DNA from: an uncultured Caryophanales bacterium
GTDB lineage: Bacteria; Bacillota_I; Bacilli_A; RFN20; CAG-826
Direction: 5' to 3'
Length of the DNA: 64,000 bases
Assembly: GCA_946403545.1 (NCBI GenBank)
Contig: CAMJAG010000002.1
Span: 9,456 to 73,455, forward strand
Below the pieces are notes generated by a model that was not told the origin of the DNA, ran no database searches, and was given only the letters and a program-made list of their open reading frames with translations. Below are positions 61,715 to 64,000 of this stretch, piece after piece. Within the stretch, counting starts at the first letter, position 1. Each line of letters begins with the position of its first letter. The position numbers were made by a program, and so were the translations under genes.

Positions 61715-63412
61715 ATGAAAAATAGAAAATTGTTTTCAGGCGCAATTCTTTCTTTGCTTTCCCTATCTTTATTAGTGGGTTGTGGCAAAGGAAATACACC
61801 TGACGAAGATGAATCAAAAGAACCAAAACCTATAGAAATAGGCGATACAGTAAGAGAATGGACATCTAATGAAGATTTTGAAACTTCACCAATGCTTCCT
61901 ACTGGAAAAACTGCAACAGGAACGGGATTTGCGGATGTTATTAATGACTTTGGTAATGAGGATGATTGTTCGATTTATCTAGATTTAACACCGGGAAGTA
62001 GTGAAAGTTATATTGGCACAGATACTTTAAAAACACCTTACTTTACAGAGGATGATGCTAAAAATGGTGATGTAATTTCCTTATATTTCTATGTTCCAGC
62101 AAATAGTAACTTAGCCTCCCTTCAACTCCAATTATTTGGAATTAATATGGGAGATCCAATAAAAGGTGAAAAGATTTCAATTACACAAGATAATGAAGAA
62201 AAATGGATTAGAACTGTTAAGACATTCGATACATTAGAAACCTTAGGCGCTATTAGACTTTACTACACCGCTGTTAACAAAGCTTCTTCCGTTCAATTCT
62301 ACATTGATGATATCAATATCACTTATGGAGAAGAAACAGTTCAAACAGGTTACACAAATCCAGAAGAATCTTTATATCAAGCATATGAACCATATTTCAA
62401 ATTTGGTGGATGTGTTTCCGCTCAAACACTAAGAAATACAACAATCAGAAAACTGGTTAAGGATAACTTCAATTCAATTACTGCAGAAAACGAAGGAAAA
62501 CCTGAAAGAATTCTAGATCAAAAAGCATGTCAAAAACTATTACAAGCTGGTGATAGTGCTGGTGTAGCAATCACAACTGAACCATTTGAAAAGATCTATA
62601 GTTGGTGTGAAGCAAACCATATTAAAGTTAGACACCATACATTTGTTTGGTATTCACAAACTCCTGAATGGTTCTTCAAAGCAAACTATAATTCTGGCGC
62701 TAACGCATCTAAAGAAGTTATGCTTCAAAGAATGGAAAACTTCATTAGAGTTACATTAGAAACAATTAATGAAAGATGGCCTGAATTAGTATACGCAATC
62801 GACGTATCAAACGAAGCTATTGAAAATAACGCAGTTAGAAATAATAACAACAACTGGTATACAACAGTAGGTAAAGATTTCGTTTACTACTCATTCTTAT
62901 ACGCTAATAGATATAAAGCAGATTATCAAAAGCTCTTCTATAACGACTTCTCGTATGACTACAACTACACTCATTGTCAATTTGCAGTTAACACATTATT
63001 AAAAGAAGCTATTCAAGAAGGTTTAGTTGATGGTATTGGTATTCAAGGACATATCGATGCTGGTCAAAATGGTGATGTCTTACTTAATGACGCTAAATTA
63101 ATTACATCCAAAGGTTTAGAATGCCAAATAACTGAACTCGATATCACAATTGATAACAGCAACGCTACTACTTTAAGTAACCAAAAGAAAGCTTATAAAA
63201 CTCTTATGAGCAAGATTCTTAAAGCACAAGATAAAGGTGAAGTTAATATGACTGGCGTTATCGTCTGGGGAACAACAGATGATACATCTTGGAAACGTAG
63301 TCAAAACCCACTACTTTTCACAAATAACTATGCAAAAAAGCCTGCATATTACGGTTGTCTTGAAGCTGCTCAAGAATTCCAACCAACTCCTACTGAAGAA
63401 GTTGAAGAATAA
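61715..63412 (+). CDS. GH10 endo-1,4-beta-xylanase lipoprotein
   Basis: A 565-residue surface lipoprotein (signal MKNRKLFSGAILSLLSLSLLVGC). Residues about 45-205 form a beta-sandwich carbohydrate-binding-like module (ISLYFYVPANSNLASLQLQL), then a GH10 barrel begins near 215. The acid/base is Glu367 in IDVSNEAI, and the nucleophile is Glu474 in QITELDI. VRHHTFVWYSQTPEWF matches the GH10 HTxVWHSQxPxW motif except that His is Tyr. It should cut xylan at the cell surface. It has its own promoter and terminator; the following gene is likely to be sugar metabolism. Confidence 0.93.
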   Translation: MKNRKLFSGAILSLLSLSLLVGCGKGNTPDEDESKEPKPIEIGDTVREWTSNEDFETSPMLPTGKTATGTGFADVINDFGNEDDCSIYLDLTPGSSESYIGTDTLKTPYFTEDDAKNGDVISLYFYVPANSNLASLQLQLFGINMGDPIKGEKISITQDNEEKWIRTVKTFDTLETLGAIRLYYTAVNKASSVQFYIDDINITYGEETVQTGYTNPEESLYQAYEPYFKFGGCVSAQTLRNTTIRKLVKDNFNSITAENEGKPERILDQKACQKLLQAGDSAGVAITTEPFEKIYSWCEANHIKVRHHTFVWYSQTPEWFFKANYNSGANASKEVMLQRMENFIRVTLETINERWPELVYAIDVSNEAIENNAVRNNNNNWYTTVGKDFVYYSFLYANRYKADYQKLFYNDFSYDYNYTHCQFAVNTLLKEAIQEGLVDGIGIQGHIDAGQNGDVLLNDAKLITSKGLECQITELDITIDNSNATTLSNQKKAYKTLMSKILKAQDKGEVNMTGVIVWGTTDDTSWKRSQNPLLFTNNYAKKPAYYGCLEAAQEFQPTPTEEVEE

Positions 63413-63425
63413 GATTAATTAACAC

Positions 63426-63456
63426 AAAACCCCAAAATCTCAAAAATTGGGGTTTT
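63426..63456 (+). terminator. Terminator of xylanase gene
   Basis: The arms AAAACCCCAA and TTGGGGTTTT with an 11-base loop are followed by TATTATTTTG. Confidence 0.88.
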
Positions 63457-63517
63457 TATTATTTTGTTTTTAAAACAAAACGGATACACTATTAACGTTA
63501 GTAAAAGGAGAATGAAT

Positions 63518-64000
63518 ATGAATAACATTCCTCAAGTAAAAATTGGTATTGTCGCGGTCAGTAGAGATTGCTTCCCAATTGAATTATCAATTAAAAGAAG
63601 AAAAGCATTAGTAGAAGCTTATCAAAAGAAATATGGCAAAGCAGATATTTATGAATGTCCTGTATGTATTTTTGAAAGCGAAATAGATATGGTTAAGTCT
63701 TTAGAAGACATCAAAGCAAACGGATGTAATGCTTTATGTGTATTCTTAGGAAACTTTGGACCAGAAATTTCAGAAACACTATTAGCAAAACACTTTGATG
63801 GTCCAAAGATGTTCTGCGCAGCTGAAGAAGAAAACATTGGTGTTCTTTCTAGTGATAGAGGTGACGCTTATTGTGGTCTTCTTAACGCTTCTTATAACTT
63901 AAAACTCAGAAATATTAACGCATATATCCCTGAATCCCCTGTCGGTGATGCAGAAGATTGCGCTGATATGATTCATGATTTCTTACCAATCGCTAGAACT
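63518..64000 (+). CDS. L-fucose/L-arabinose isomerase-like protein, N-terminal part (cut by window edge)
   Basis: 161 codons are visible before the right edge. It starts MNNIPQVKIGIVAVSRDCFP and continues with a Rossmann-like alternation of strands and helices (ALCVFLGNFGPEISETLLAKH, MFCAAEEENIG), like the N-terminal domains of the FucI/AraA-like isomerase superfamily. ATG 63518 is chosen with AAGGAG seven bases before; ATG 63512 lies too close to that site. The neighbouring xylanase makes pentose or deoxy-sugar use plausible. Catalytic residues lie outside, so the exact enzyme is open. Confidence 0.65.
   Translation, partial: MNNIPQVKIGIVAVSRDCFPIELSIKRRKALVEAYQKKYGKADIYECPVCIFESEIDMVKSLEDIKANGCNALCVFLGNFGPEISETLLAKHFDGPKMFCAAEEENIGVLSSDRGDAYCGLLNASYNLKLRNINAYIPESPVGDAEDCADMIHDFLPIART

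Noticed and set aside
1..64000. CRISPR arrays, prophage, insertion sequences, rRNA genes
   Set aside because: No regularly spaced repeats, integrase, transposase or phage genes, or rRNA sequence were seen on either strand.

Overview
The window looks like chromosome from a low-GC, strictly anaerobic, Gram-positive-type bacterium near the Mollicutes/Erysipelotrichia side of the Bacilli. The evidence is AT-rich DNA, Firmicutes-style ribosomal and RNA polymerase gene order, strong Shine-Dalgarno sites, many U-tailed terminators, pyruvate:ferredoxin oxidoreductase, lipobox lipoproteins, and an Asn in RpoB at the rifampicin-site position where mollicutes also carry Asn. TGA is used as a stop (cobB, folC), so this is genetic code 11 and not the mycoplasma code. 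Large surface glycoside hydrolases and a xylanase point to a plant-fibre (gut or rumen) habitat; that habitat is inference.

Layout. 1-7.1 kb, minus strand: 5' part of uvrA, a small P-loop kinase, a small unknown protein, nifJ, a small protein with a Rex-like N-terminal domain, and tRNA-Lys(CUU). 7.2-22.1 kb, minus strand: one long same-direction locus. It encodes a 5'-nucleotidase-type lipoprotein, two RDD membrane proteins with big external loops, a complete ABC importer (ATPase with a ~125-residue insertion, two permeases, binding lipoprotein), a thermonuclease-type lipoprotein, a small membrane protein and a large Ig/OB-fold lipoprotein. 22.2-28 kb, minus strand: tuf, rpsL-rpsG-fusA, and plsX-acpP. 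28-39.3 kb, minus strand: a surface hydrolase cluster of three GH3 enzymes with reversed domain order and a CBM-like lipoprotein. 39.7-50 kb, minus strand: rplK-rplA-[L10 leader]-rplJ-rplL-rsmC-rpoB-rpoC. 50.3-52.5 kb, plus strand: ktrB-ktrA, which separates rplK from rpmG-secE-nusG (52.5-53.5 kb, minus). 53.6-56.2 kb, minus: smpB-folC-folT-small membrane protein. 56.3-64 kb, mixed strands: cobB-gph, carD, a lipase-like DUF2974 protein, a GGDEF protein, a GNAT acetyltransferase, a GH10 xylanase lipoprotein and the start of a sugar-isomerase-like gene.

The most interesting system is the 7.2-22.1 kb locus. A secreted nuclease with all its catalytic residues, a surface 5'-nucleotidase and an ABC importer sit together. 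The ATPase/permease/permease/binding protein/nuclease set resembles the nuclease-linked ABC operon of mycoplasmas. I read it as an envelope pathway that cuts nucleic acid, dephosphorylates the products and imports them. A second theme is leaderless or nearly leaderless transcription: at least five genes (kinase, smpB, cobB, carD, GNAT) have a well-spaced promoter whose -10 box lies only 6-9 bases from the ATG, and none has a Shine-Dalgarno site. A third is a pair of interlocked perfect inverted repeats around the ribosome binding site of the CBM-like lipoprotein gene.
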